DNA of 64,000 nt from Bacillota bacterium (lineage in GTDB: Bacteria; Bacillota; Clostridia; Oscillospirales; Ruminococcaceae), in NCBI GenBank assembly GCA_023415575.1, contig JAEZKF010000040.1:1-64000 (forward strand). The letters run 5' to 3'. The translations under genes were made by a program, and so were the position numbers. Under the pieces are notes generated by a model. It made no database searches. It was not told the DNA's origin and worked only from the letters and a program-made list of their open reading frames with translations. Shown here piece after piece: positions 52,711-60,831 of this stretch (the first letter of the stretch is position 1; each line of letters begins with the position of its first letter).

Positions 52711-53469
52711 CTATTCTCCCAGATATGCCGCGATAACCTCTGGATTATTAAGTACCTCGGAGGTTTCACCTGCGGCTAAAAGGGTTCCGAAATTAAGAAC
52801 CGAAAGCTCCTCACAAATACCGGAGACCAGCTTCATATCGTGTTCAATCAGCAGAATTGTCATGTCAAACTTATCGCGAATCAGACGTATCGTTTCCATC
52901 AGCTCATCTGTCTCGTTGGGATTCATACCGGCTGCCGGCTCATCGAGCAAAAGCAGTTTTGGACCGGTGGCAAGCGCACGGGCGATTTCCAGCTTGCGCT
53001 GCTTTCCATAGGGCAGATTGGATGCAACAGTGTCTTTTTCCTTGTCCAAATCAAACACCTTTAGAAGTTCTAACGCTTCCTTTTCCATTTCATGCTCCTC
53101 TTTATAAAAGCGGGGCAAGCGGAAGATGCTATCAAACATGGTGTTCTTATGTTTGTTATGTAATCCGACCTTAACATTGTCAATAATGCTCATGTTCTTG
53201 AACAGACGAATGTTCTGAAAGGTTCGGGCAATTCCTTTTTTGTTGATCTCAATCGGTGTTTTTCCGGTGAGGTCTTCGCCATCCAGATAAAAGGTGCCGT
53301 GTGAAGGCTTATATACCCCGGTAAGCATGTTAAAAATTGTCGTTTTACCGGCGCCGTTCGGACCGATTAAACCATAAAGCTGTCCTTTTTTGACGGTTAG
53401 GCTGATGTCATCCACAGCCTGAAGGCCGCCAAAGGAGATACCTAAGTTTTTTACCTCAAGCAGTTCCAC
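52711..53469 (-). CDS. livG: Branched-chain amino acid ABC transporter ATPase LivG
   Basis: A 252-residue ATPase with Walker A GPNGAGKTT, GIARTFQNIRLF, signature LPYGKQRKLEIARAL, LLLLDEPAAGMNP and the LivG tail NPEVIAAYLGE. The start is GTG at 53469, 10 bases after AAAGGAG. It is 5 bases after the livM stop. Confidence 0.94.
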   Translation of the reverse strand: MELLEVKNLGISFGGLQAVDDISLTVKKGQLYGLIGPNGAGKTTIFNMLTGVYKPSHGTFYLDGEDLTGKTPIEINKKGIARTFQNIRLFKNMSIIDNVKVGLHNKHKNTMFDSIFRLPRFYKEEHEMEKEALELLKVFDLDKEKDTVASNLPYGKQRKLEIARALATGPKLLLLDEPAAGMNPNETDELMETIRLIRDKFDMTILLIEHDMKLVSGICEELSVLNFGTLLAAGETSEVLNNPEVIAAYLGE

Positions 53470-53474
53470 TTATG

Positions 53475-54467
53475 TCACACTCCTTTCTTTGCAAATACTC
53501 TTTTGCGGAGTACAACGATCTTTTCTTTTGCCTTTAGCTTTAAAGCATTGACTCGAGGTGAAGCACTCGCGAGCATCATAAAGATAAGTGCCAGTGCATA
53601 AATGAGCAGACGGTATTGGTCAAAGTCTCTCAGTATTTCAGGCAGGAAGGTAATGACTGTGGCCGCAATAATAGAGCCTAAGAGGTTGCCCATTCCGCCG
53701 AATACGACCATAACCAAAACTTCAATCGATACGTTGTAATTGAAGTTCGCCGGTTCAATAAAGTTGATATAGTGTCCCAATATAACGCCGGCAATGCCTG
53801 CAAAAAAGGCGCTCACTGTAAAGACTTTAATCTTATAGGATTTGATGTTGATTCCGACCGATTCAGCCGCAATGGCATTGTCGCGTATCGCGGTGATTGC
53901 ACGTCCGTGACGGGATGTTACAATATTGCGGATAACGAGCAAAGTAATGAGTACCAGCGCATAAGAGAATGAGAAGGTTTTAAACTTTGAGCCCAAGGAG
54001 GGGATTCCGTCAAGGCCGGAGGTTCCTCCGGTTATGGGAATAATCTTAATAAACGAACGAATAATCTCACCGAAAGCCAGGGTTACGATAGCAAGATAGT
54101 CTCCCTGCAGTCGAAGGATAGAGGAGCTGATTAAAAATCCGCCGATGGCGGCAACCGTTCCGCCGATAAGAACAGCTATAATAAAGCGCAATTCTATCGG
54201 AAGTGTGGAGTTTATCGAAAAGATACATCCAGCATAGGCACCCAATGCAAAGAATCCCGCATGACCTAAGGACAGCTCGCCCAAGAATCCTACGACAAGG
54301 TTCAGTGACAATGCTAAGATGACATTATAGCACGCCTTGATAAAAAGGGTTTGGGTAGCACGCGGAATCACATTGGCGTTCATGCCGTAGGCAATGAGTG
54401 CGTAAACTACAATGGCTGCGGCAACAAAGATTAAGTTTTGATATAGTTTTAAAGTTTTCTTTTTCAT
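53475..54467 (-). CDS. livM: Branched-chain amino acid ABC transporter permease LivM
   Basis: A 330-residue inner-membrane permease with about ten hydrophobic segments, NLVVGFLGELSLGHAGFFAL, the RGRAITAIRDN-like RHGRAITAIRDNAIAAESVG loop and VVFGGMGNLLGSIIAA. It begins 6 bases after livH, and its Shine-Dalgarno is poor, suggesting translational coupling. Confidence 0.94.
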   Translation of the reverse strand: MKKKTLKLYQNLIFVAAAIVVYALIAYGMNANVIPRATQTLFIKACYNVILALSLNLVVGFLGELSLGHAGFFALGAYAGCIFSINSTLPIELRFIIAVLIGGTVAAIGGFLISSSILRLQGDYLAIVTLAFGEIIRSFIKIIPITGGTSGLDGIPSLGSKFKTFSFSYALVLITLLVIRNIVTSRHGRAITAIRDNAIAAESVGINIKSYKIKVFTVSAFFAGIAGVILGHYINFIEPANFNYNVSIEVLVMVVFGGMGNLLGSIIAATVITFLPEILRDFDQYRLLIYALALIFMMLASASPRVNALKLKAKEKIVVLRKRVFAKKGV

Positions 54468-54473
54468 TACCGC

Positions 54474-55361
54474 TTACACCTTTTCCGTAATTTTTTTGCC
54501 CAGAAGTCCTGTAGGTTTTAACACGAGCATGATGATAAGTATTACAAAGGCAAATCCGTCAGAAGCGGCATTCAGACCATCAGGCAGGTAGCTTGCCGTG
54601 AGGGCTTCAATCAAACCAATCAGCAGGCCGCCAATCATTGCGCCCGGAATACTGCCGATGCCGCCGAATACAGCTGCGGCGAAGGCCTTGATGCCAAACA
54701 AACCGCCGGTGTAGGGATCAACGTTTAAGTACTTTGCCGAATAAAGAATGCTGGCAACGCCGGCCAAGGCAGAACCGATGATAAAGGTGATAGAGATGGT
54801 GCGATTCACATTAATGCCCATGAGTTGTGCGGCACCCTTATCCTCCGATACGGCCAACATTGCGCGTCCTATTTTTGTCCTTTTAATAAAGGTGTAAAGA
54901 CCGATCATGATAACAAGGGTCGTGACCCAGATGATAACCGAGATTCCGGAAACAGAAACCCCAAGCAGATCAAAGCTGCCGACATCAATGAATTTGACGA
55001 TGAATTTGCGGTTAGCACCGAAAAAGAGAAGTGCGAGGTTTTGAAGCAGATAGCTGACTCCAATTGCTGTGATGAGAACCGTGAGGGGTGATGAATGACG
55101 AAGCGGTTTGTAGGCCAGCTTCTCCACAACAAAGCCTAAAAGGGCGCAGAAGACAACGCAAAGAACCATCGCCAAAGGCACGCTAAGCGAAAGCTGCGAA
55201 ATGAAAACCACAATGGTATAAGCACCAACCATGATGACGTCACCATGAGCAAAATTTAGCATTTTGGCAATACCGTACACCATGGTATATCCCAGGGCTA
55301 CAAGTGCATAAACACTTCCCAAGTTAATACCGTCTATGAGTGTCATTATAAATTGTTGCAT
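54474..55361 (-). CDS. livH: Branched-chain amino acid ABC transporter permease LivH
   Basis: A 295-residue permease with LGSVYALVALGYTMVYGIA, LNFAHGDVIMVGAY and the GRAMLAVSEDKGAAQLMGIN loop, then FGGIGSIPGAMIGGLLIG. AGAGGGG precedes the ATG. Two inverted repeats occupy the 153-base gap to the binding-protein gene upstream. Confidence 0.94.
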   Translation of the reverse strand: MQQFIMTLIDGINLGSVYALVALGYTMVYGIAKMLNFAHGDVIMVGAYTIVVFISQLSLSVPLAMVLCVVFCALLGFVVEKLAYKPLRHSSPLTVLITAIGVSYLLQNLALLFFGANRKFIVKFIDVGSFDLLGVSVSGISVIIWVTTLVIMIGLYTFIKRTKIGRAMLAVSEDKGAAQLMGINVNRTISITFIIGSALAGVASILYSAKYLNVDPYTGGLFGIKAFAAAVFGGIGSIPGAMIGGLLIGLIEALTASYLPDGLNAASDGFAFVILIIMLVLKPTGLLGKKITEKV

Positions 55362-55406
55362 AAATTGCCCCTCTTTTCGGTGGTTGTAATGTTAGATACT
55401 TACTGC

Positions 55407-55445
55407 TTTTAAAATAGTTCGGATATTTTCCGAATTATTTTAAAA
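55407..55445. repeat. 39-bp AT-rich inverted repeat upstream of livH
   Basis: TTTTAAAATAGTTCGGA and TCCGAATTATTTTAAAA form 17-base arms with one mismatch around TATTT. It lies in the transcribed gap between livJ and livH. Confidence 0.6.
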
Positions 55446-55462
55446 ACGGTAAACAATTGCAA

Positions 55463-55495
55463 ATACGGGGAAGATGTATAATGTCTTCCCCGTAT
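55463..55495 (-). terminator. 12-bp hairpin after the livJ-type gene
   Basis: ATACGGGGAAGA / TCTTCCCCGTAT, a perfect stem 20 bases after the SBP stop, followed by a weak T tract on the minus strand. It probably gives partial termination between the binding protein and the membrane components. Confidence 0.65.
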
Positions 55496-55514
55496 CGAAC
55501 CTGTTAATTGTACT

Positions 55515-56681
55515 TTAGTCTTTGGCGACGTATTTACCGTCTTTGATTATAGCAACCTTAGCAGATTTTGTAGGCTCACCCGAAGCGCTGAAAGTTATTT
55601 CTCCGGTTAGACCGTCTACTTCGATTTGAGTCATTACGGGAACCAACTTATCACCAAGCTCTTTCGCAGACAACTTTGTATCTTCTGCAGTAAGTCCTGC
55701 CTTTTCAATTGCGGCCTTGATAACATAGACGGCGTCATAAGCGTCTGCCGCAAACTGGTCGGGTTCCAAATTGTATTTCGCTTTAAACTTGCTTACAAAA
55801 GACTGAACCTCTTTAGAAGAATCGCTGGCAATAAAGGGAGTGTAGTAAATGAGTCCCTCAACCAACTTTGCATTGTCGCCTTCCAGATAGTTGAGAATAC
55901 CATCAAGACCATCGCAACCAATAATGGGGAGTGTCATGTTTTTGCTGCTTGCGGCGATTGCAATCTGAGCTGCTTTCTCAGCATAGATAGGCATGAACAG
56001 GAACTCAGCATCCGAACCGACAACCTTTGTGAGCTGTGCATTAAAGTCTGTTGCAGCATCTGCAAAGGGGGCATCGGCAGAGATGGTGCCACCGAGCTCA
56101 TCCCATCTTGCCTTGAAGGCATCGTAAAGGCCGGAGCTGTAGCTGTCATCCTGATTGTACATAATGGCCGCTTTCGAATAACGTAAATTCTGATAGATAT
56201 ACTCAGCCATTGCCTTGCCCTGGTCAACGTCGTTAAAGCAAATGCGGAACGAGTTAGGATTGGCAATCGCTTCAACCTGAGAAGCACTGGGAGTAACCTG
56301 AAGCAGACCTTCATTCTTAATGGTGTCATTCAGGGCAACGCCAGCACCAGAAGTAACGGTACCCATAAAGATCTGCATGCCGTTGTCCATTAACTTTTCA
56401 AATGCAGCTTTTGCCTTTGTGCCGTCGGCCTCGTCATCTTCAAAAATAAAGTCAAGCTTAATGCCATTGACACCGCCGGCTTCATTGATTTCGTCAATGG
56501 CTATTTGTGCGCCCCTCTTAACTGAAATTCCGTATGTAGAAGCATCACCAGTCAACGGGCCGGTACCGCCAATAACAAACTTACCCGAGGTATTGCCCTC
56601 ATTTCCACAGCCGACAAAGCCGAGGGTGGTTAGGGCAAGCACCAAAGCAAGTGCCAATAAACGTTTTGTATTTTTCATCAT
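55515..56681 (-). CDS. livJ: Branched-chain amino acid-binding lipoprotein LivJ/LivK type
   Basis: A 388-residue extracytoplasmic receptor. The signal peptide ends in GFVGC with lipidated Cys25. The type-1 binding fold shows IGGTGPLTGDASTYG, AAQIAIDEINEAGGVNG-like GAQIAIDEINEAGG, and FAADAYDAVYVIKAA. The ATG at 56681 follows GGGGG by 8 bases; a second ATG is adjacent. It is the first gene of the livJ-H-M-G-F operon. Confidence 0.92.
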   Translation of the reverse strand: MMKNTKRLLALALVLALTTLGFVGCGNEGNTSGKFVIGGTGPLTGDASTYGISVKRGAQIAIDEINEAGGVNGIKLDFIFEDDEADGTKAKAAFEKLMDNGMQIFMGTVTSGAGVALNDTIKNEGLLQVTPSASQVEAIANPNSFRICFNDVDQGKAMAEYIYQNLRYSKAAIMYNQDDSYSSGLYDAFKARWDELGGTISADAPFADAATDFNAQLTKVVGSDAEFLFMPIYAEKAAQIAIAASSKNMTLPIIGCDGLDGILNYLEGDNAKLVEGLIYYTPFIASDSSKEVQSFVSKFKAKYNLEPDQFAADAYDAVYVIKAAIEKAGLTAEDTKLSAKELGDKLVPVMTQIEVDGLTGEITFSASGEPTKSAKVAIIKDGKYVAKD

Positions 56682-56707
56682 AATACTGACCCCCTTAAGT
56701 TTTAGTC

Positions 56708-56739
56708 CTTTAAAGTGTTTTGCATTTAGTACTTTAAAG
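56708..56739. repeat. Two CTTTAAAG palindromes in the livJ leader
   Basis: CTTTAAAG occurs at 56708-56715 and 56732-56739, starts 24 bases apart, between the livJ promoter and start codon. This spacing would suit a dimeric regulator, for example of branched-chain amino acid supply. No match to a known box is claimed. Confidence 0.35.
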
Positions 56740-56756
56740 TATAAAATATTAGAAAT

Positions 56757-56785
56757 ATGGTACCTTGATGATTGCAATTTGTCAA
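56757..56785 (-). promoter_or_regulatory. Promoter of the liv operon
   Basis: On the minus strand TTGACA (56785-56780), 17-base spacer, TACCAT (56762-56757), about 75 bases before livJ. Confidence 0.55.
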
Positions 56786-57129
56786 GATAGATTTAGATAT
56801 TTTAGAAGTATTCATGATTTCCGTTCTGGGAATATCGATTATTTTAGTAGGTCCAACAAGGCAAAAGTCAGCCGGCTATGATGTCATTTCAAACTGTATG
56901 CAATGCATGATTGTGATGCCAACAGAGGATATAAGTCCTTACCAAGGAAGAACTTTGTAATTATCAATGAGCCAACATATCATACCAGATAAATTCAGGG
57001 GATACTTTCCCCTTCCCTCGAATTTGATAGAGGTAGCGCTGCCATACTGGTTACTAAGGTGCTGGCATCTCAAAGCTCTAAGGGGATACGAGTTCAAAGC
57101 TGTGATGTTTCTGTAAAAATAAGAAGTTA
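56786..57129. other. Gene-free interval between the liv promoter and tetR
   Basis: About 340 bases with no convincing gene. A 65-codon minus-strand open frame (56939-57136) lacks a ribosome site and any recognisable motif. No tRNA or riboswitch fold was recognised by eye. Confidence 0.35.
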
Positions 57130-57176
57130 TTGACAAACAATTAACACAGCGATATTATATATCTATCGATATATAA
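57130..57176 (+). promoter_or_regulatory. tetR promoter with overlapping palindromic operator
   Basis: TTGACA (57130-57135), 17-base spacer, TATTAT (57153-57158). A perfect inverted repeat TTATATATC-TATC-GATATATAA (57155-57176) overlaps the -10 box and probable start, the expected place for TetR autorepression. Confidence 0.7.
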
Positions 57177-57189
57177 GGAGCTGAATCCA

Positions 57190-57753
57190 ATGGAGCCAAT
57201 GAAAGAGAAAATTGCATTTCACGCCCGGAGGTTGTTTGATGAGCACGGATTTCATGGTACGGCTTTGCGTGATGTCTGTAAACTGGCGGGTTGCAAGATG
57301 CCTACAATATATTATCACTATGAGAGTAAAGAAAAGCTTTTCGATGAAGTAGTCCGCGTAGCTTTTGAGGAGCTGGTCGCACGGCTTTGGGCACAGCTTC
57401 CTAAGGATGTTACATATAGAGAGTACAACATTCAAAAGGTCATTCAGAAAAAGCATTTATCAGAAGATGAGCGGATTATTTATCGTCTTGCCATGAAAAC
57501 GTGGCTGAGATGCGAGGGCTTTGATGAGTGCCGAAAAAAGCTGATGGAATGGGAGCACAGAGCCTACCAAAAGGCTTGGGAGGAGTATGCCTCCATTGTT
57601 AAATCAGTGCAGTGGGCAAAGTTTATTGCGCGCTCTATTACGGAGATGATTCAGCGCATTATTCTTTTGGAGGAAGATATTCCAGACAGCGAGATTATAG
57701 AAGAAATTAACATGATATTTGATGTGGCGACACATTCAAATAATCGAAAATGA
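57190..57753 (+). CDS. TetR-family transcriptional regulator
   Basis: A 187-residue regulator: N-terminal TetR helix-turn-helix (about 8-55; FDEHGFHGTALRDVCKLAG and PTIYYHYESKEKLF) and an all-helical ligand domain. AAGGAG lies 9 bases before the ATG. The OsmC-family gene starts 10 bases after its stop, so it probably controls that gene in response to an oxidant or small molecule. Confidence 0.9.
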   Translation: MEPMKEKIAFHARRLFDEHGFHGTALRDVCKLAGCKMPTIYYHYESKEKLFDEVVRVAFEELVARLWAQLPKDVTYREYNIQKVIQKKHLSEDERIIYRLAMKTWLRCEGFDECRKKLMEWEHRAYQKAWEEYASIVKSVQWAKFIARSITEMIQRIILLEEDIPDSEIIEEINMIFDVATHSNNRK

Positions 57754-57763
57754 GAGGATTGAC

Positions 57764-58192
57764 ATGATGGATACTTTAACTTTAAAAATGCAAACAATTG
57801 ATGATAAGACCATGTTCAGTGCCACAGCTCGCGACAATCCGGAGATTATCATCGACTATTTCCCACCTATCGGAACCGGGTATGGCTACACCTCGCTGGA
57901 GCTTTTTATGTCAAGCTTCGGTTCCTGTGTCAGCTCAACGCTTTTATCACTGTTTCGTTATCGGATGAAGAAAAAGGTCGACGGGGTTGCCGTGAAGGTA
58001 GAAGGTACGGTGCGCGAAGAACACCCTAAGGCGCTTCAACACATATTATTATCCCTGACTTTCAAGTCGAAGGAGTTAACGAAAGCCGAAGCGCTGGAAG
58101 TGTTGAAAGTGGCAGAAGAAAAGATGTGCCCGGTCTGGTCTATGATTAAAGGCAACGTGGATGTTGAAGTTAATATTGAAATAAGTGAATAA
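57764..58192 (+). CDS. OsmC/Ohr-family protein
   Basis: A 142-residue OsmC-like protein. The two conserved cysteines of thiol peroxidases are present: Cys55 in SSFGSCVSSTLLSL and Cys122 in EEKMCPVWSMI. It would reduce organic hydroperoxides, or act as a hydrolase-like OsmC variant. Two ATGs (57764, 57767) follow GAGAGGA at 5 and 8 bases. It forms a two-gene unit with tetR. Confidence 0.87.
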   Translation: MMDTLTLKMQTIDDKTMFSATARDNPEIIIDYFPPIGTGYGYTSLELFMSSFGSCVSSTLLSLFRYRMKKKVDGVAVKVEGTVREEHPKALQHILLSLTFKSKELTKAEALEVLKVAEEKMCPVWSMIKGNVDVEVNIEISE

Positions 58193-58196
58193 TGAG

Positions 58197-58270
58197 AGGG
58201 CTTCCAGACATTAAGCATTTCCTTCGGCTGTTCTGCCTGAGGGTTACAATGTCAGGAAGCCCTTATTTTT
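58197..58270 (+). terminator. Long terminator hairpin after osmC
   Basis: AGGGCTTCC-A-GACATT pairs with AATGTC-A-GGAAGCCCT, followed by TATTTTT. The stem has one central mismatch and a 35-base loop. Confidence 0.75.
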
Positions 58271-58307
58271 ATGTGTATTGTGAGCAAAACATGAGATGCC
58301 AATAGAC

Positions 58308-59099
58308 CTAAAAAAGCTCTTTTATTAGCATATACTCATCTGTGTTATAGCAATAGAAGTAAACCAATAGAGATTCGGCATCAAATGCCGTATATTCTGT
58401 CAGATCATTATCGTTATTGATTAACTTCTGGGGCAAAAGGGCTATGCTGTCTACGGAACGAAGCAGTGAAAGCATTAAATCCAAGGTGTCGACTTCGATC
58501 ACCGGCATCTCGGCGCTAATAGAGGCAAGATATTTAAAAGTTGCATTTCTTAGCGGGCAATCCCTATCTCTGCTTACTATAACACTTGGATTTACATCAG
58601 TGTTGTGTCGTGATTTTTTCGCCTGAGCCCAGCTAAGCGGTTCTGATTTGGTATGGCTTAAGATTTCTTTCTCAAAATCTATTCTTGTATGAGTGATTAC
58701 GATATCGTAAGTCTTATTTTCCAATCCCCTTGCCAACTTCTTTAAAGGTGAAGTGTACAGATGAAACGAGTTGTTGCTTTGATATAATAAAGGGAAGTAA
58801 AGTCTTGACAACAACTGGGTTGACGCAATGTTTACATCGCGTTTTCTGGAGCGGAATTCATGATATAAGTTACTCGTTATCCGGTCAATTTGCATTGCAT
58901 AATCCATAAAACGCTCGCCGGCCGGAAGTATCTCCAAACCTGATTTTGTACGTATAAAAAATACTGTATTGAATTCCTTTTCCAGCTTCATTAATCTGGT
59001 GGAGATGTTGGATTGTGTGTAATTAAGTTTGTCCGCGGTTTTTGATATAGACTTATTGCGATAAAGTTCAATAAAGATTCGAATATCATTTAGCTCCAT
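58308..59099 (-). CDS. LysR-family transcriptional regulator
   Basis: A 263-residue regulator with the N-terminal winged helix (ISKTADKLNYTQSNISTRLM, about 18-37) and a short effector domain. AGGGGA precedes the ATG. It is divergent from a DUF4865 gene, and the shared 112-base gap carries two copies of one palindrome. LysR-DUF4865 pairs recur in bacteria, so it most likely controls that neighbour. Confidence 0.9.
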   Translation of the reverse strand: MELNDIRIFIELYRNKSISKTADKLNYTQSNISTRLMKLEKEFNTVFFIRTKSGLEILPAGERFMDYAMQIDRITSNLYHEFRSRKRDVNIASTQLLSRLYFPLLYQSNNSFHLYTSPLKKLARGLENKTYDIVITHTRIDFEKEILSHTKSEPLSWAQAKKSRHNTDVNPSVIVSRDRDCPLRNATFKYLASISAEMPVIEVDTLDLMLSLLRSVDSIALLPQKLINNDNDLTEYTAFDAESLLVYFYCYNTDEYMLIKELF

Positions 59100-59116
59100 T
59101 CTACATTCCCCTATAT

Positions 59117-59156
59117 ATCATTACTAATGATATTATATATAATCATTAGTAATTAT
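59117..59156. promoter_or_regulatory. Twin palindromes between lysR and the DUF4865 gene
   Basis: ATCATTACTAATGAT (59117-59131) and ATCATTAGTAATTAT (59142-59156) are the same 15-base dyad in 14 of 15 positions when one is read on the other strand. Their centres are 25 bases apart, as for recognition and activation sites of LysR proteins. Confidence 0.65.
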
Positions 59157-59211
59157 ACAACGACCAAACACTATACTATAATGAGTAAAAATGATGCAGG
59201 AGGGGATCAAT

Positions 59212-59742
59212 ATGATAGGAATGCAATATAAAATCACTTTGCCTGATGACTACGATATGGAACGAATTGTTGCAAGAGTAAAAGCCAACGGGTATAAAAC
59301 CGACGGCTTTGATGGTCTGTTATTTAAGTGTTATTTAGTTAAAGAGAAAAAGGCCGGGAATATAGAAAATATGTATGCCCCGCTTTATGTATGGAAAACC
59401 AGTGATGGAATGAACAAGTTCATGTTTGAAGGATACTATGACAATATCATTAGATCATTCGGCTTCCAGCATGTGAATATTGGGATACCAATGTTCACTG
59501 AGCTGTCGGAGAATTTTTCAACAGCAAAATATGTGCTGGAAGAAAACAACGAGATTGTACCGACAACATCTCTGAACGGCTTAATCAGTCGCGTAACTCA
59601 TTCAAATGTTGAAGATTGCAGTTATGTAGGGAGGGTTTGCATCTATAATCCGGATAAGTGGAAATATAGTGTGTTTTATTTTTATCAGCATCGCCCGGCA
59701 GACAAGACGGATATATACCGTATCCTGCATATTTCTCAATAA
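59212..59742 (+). CDS. DUF4865 family protein
   Basis: A 176-residue protein starting MIGMQYKITLPDDYDM, with YAPLYVWKTSDGMNKFMFEG in the middle, the pattern of DUF4865. The fold looks like a ferredoxin-like dimeric alpha/beta barrel similar to monooxygenase-type proteins, but the function is unknown. GGAGGGG lies 6 bases before the ATG at 59212. It is divergently paired with the LysR gene. Confidence 0.8.
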   Translation: MIGMQYKITLPDDYDMERIVARVKANGYKTDGFDGLLFKCYLVKEKKAGNIENMYAPLYVWKTSDGMNKFMFEGYYDNIIRSFGFQHVNIGIPMFTELSENFSTAKYVLEENNEIVPTTSLNGLISRVTHSNVEDCSYVGRVCIYNPDKWKYSVFYFYQHRPADKTDIYRILHISQ

Positions 59743-59813
59743 ATCAGCAGCTGTATGCTAAATGCTGCGCAGCTCGGACGTCTGATGGTTTATCAAGTAA
59801 GACAAAAGTGAGT

Positions 59814-59858
59814 GCTCCCGGGATACCATGGTCTCATGGGGAATGTCCAGGAGGCCAT
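59814..59858. repeat. 45-bp repeat, copy 1
   Basis: GCTCCCG(G/A)GATACCATGG... matches the copy at 61666-61710 in 43 of 45 bases. In one minus-strand frame both encode LDIPHETMVSRE. The rest of 59743-60001 shows no gene. Confidence 0.8.
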
Positions 59859-60001
59859 TATTTCTACACCCCTTTTATAAACGCTAAAATCGCCAGTACA
59901 TAACTGAAAGCTATAGAGCGTCCCAGATAAAGCAATAAGCAAATACCAGCCCCATGGGTTGCCAGTTTTCTTTTTAACGATGGCTATGCCACAATAGTTC
60001 G

Positions 60002-60030
60002 TTGGTTTTTGTCGAGAAATACTGTATAAT
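60002..60030 (+). promoter_or_regulatory. Promoter of the membrane protein gene at 60102
   Basis: TTGGTT (60002-60007), 17-base spacer, TATAAT (60025-60030), about 70 bases before the start. Confidence 0.55.
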
Positions 60031-60101
60031 AGTAGCAGGAATTAGTACGTCAAAAAACCAGTAGTTCCGCTGGTCACCTAATCTTAAGTTATGAGGGAAA
60101 G

Positions 60102-60740
60102 ATGAAAGCATTTCTTGATAAAATTAGAACACCTAAAAAAGATGTTTCTCTTAAAACACAGATAATAATAACAATAGGCATAATACTGTTTGGATTTGCC
60201 CTAGGAGTATTGCAGAAATGGATTGATGGTTCACCAAGCAATATATTTCCATTGTTGCTTCAACAACTTGATATTGGAAACTATTTTGGTCGATTGGCAA
60301 TATGGATTCTATTGGCGACAGTTATATCCATATATTCAAGAACACCATTAAGGGCTTCTCTTAACACATTTCTATTCTTTATAAGCATGTTGGCTGGATA
60401 TTATCTCTATTGCAATTATGTCTTAGGTTTCTTGCCGATAACTTATATGATGATATGGGTGATTATTTCTTTTGCATCTATATTTTTGGCATATATATGT
60501 TGGTATGCAAAGGGAAAGGGTATTATTTCAATCTTCATATCAAGTGCAATTATCGGTGTATTATTCGCCCAAGCATTTTCACTTACTAAGGGATTTTATG
60601 TGTTTAATATTATGGAGATTTTTACATGGATAACCAGTGTAATTATCTTATATCGAAAACCCAAAGAGTTTGCCATTGAACTTGTGTTATCAATTGTAGT
60701 TGCATTTATTTATCAACTATTTATTCCGTATTGGGGATAA
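60102..60740 (+). CDS. Polytopic membrane protein, DUF6518-like
   Basis: A 212-residue protein with about six hydrophobic segments and a short charged N-terminus. The arrangement ALGVLQKWID ... NYFGRLAIWILLATVISIYS resembles the DUF6518 family of unknown function. Codon use is strongly AT-rich compared with the left part of the window. GAGGGAAAG directly precedes the ATG. It is flanked by a promoter and a terminator, so it is a single-gene unit. Confidence 0.7.
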   Translation: MKAFLDKIRTPKKDVSLKTQIIITIGIILFGFALGVLQKWIDGSPSNIFPLLLQQLDIGNYFGRLAIWILLATVISIYSRTPLRASLNTFLFFISMLAGYYLYCNYVLGFLPITYMMIWVIISFASIFLAYICWYAKGKGIISIFISSAIIGVLFAQAFSLTKGFYVFNIMEIFTWITSVIILYRKPKEFAIELVLSIVVAFIYQLFIPYWG

Positions 60741-60774
60741 GTATATCCAAAAGAGTAAAACTTTTACGGTAAAG

Positions 60775-60814
60775 AAACCGCCTTGAATCAGGTTTTATTG
60801 ATTCAAGGCGGTTT
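60775..60814. terminator. 16-bp bidirectional terminator
   Basis: AAACCGCCTTGAATCA / TGATTCAAGGCGGTTT with an 8-base loop, between two convergent genes. Confidence 0.82.
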
Positions 60815-60831
60815 ATACTTGTAGTTCTATA

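Noticed and set aside
56939..57136. 65-codon minus-strand open frame upstream of tetR
   Set aside because: No Shine-Dalgarno, no domain, and it overlaps the tetR promoter.
59743..60001. CRISPR or tandem repeat array suggested by the repeated 45-mer
   Set aside because: Only two copies exist, 1.85 kb apart, with unrelated sequence and genes between them.
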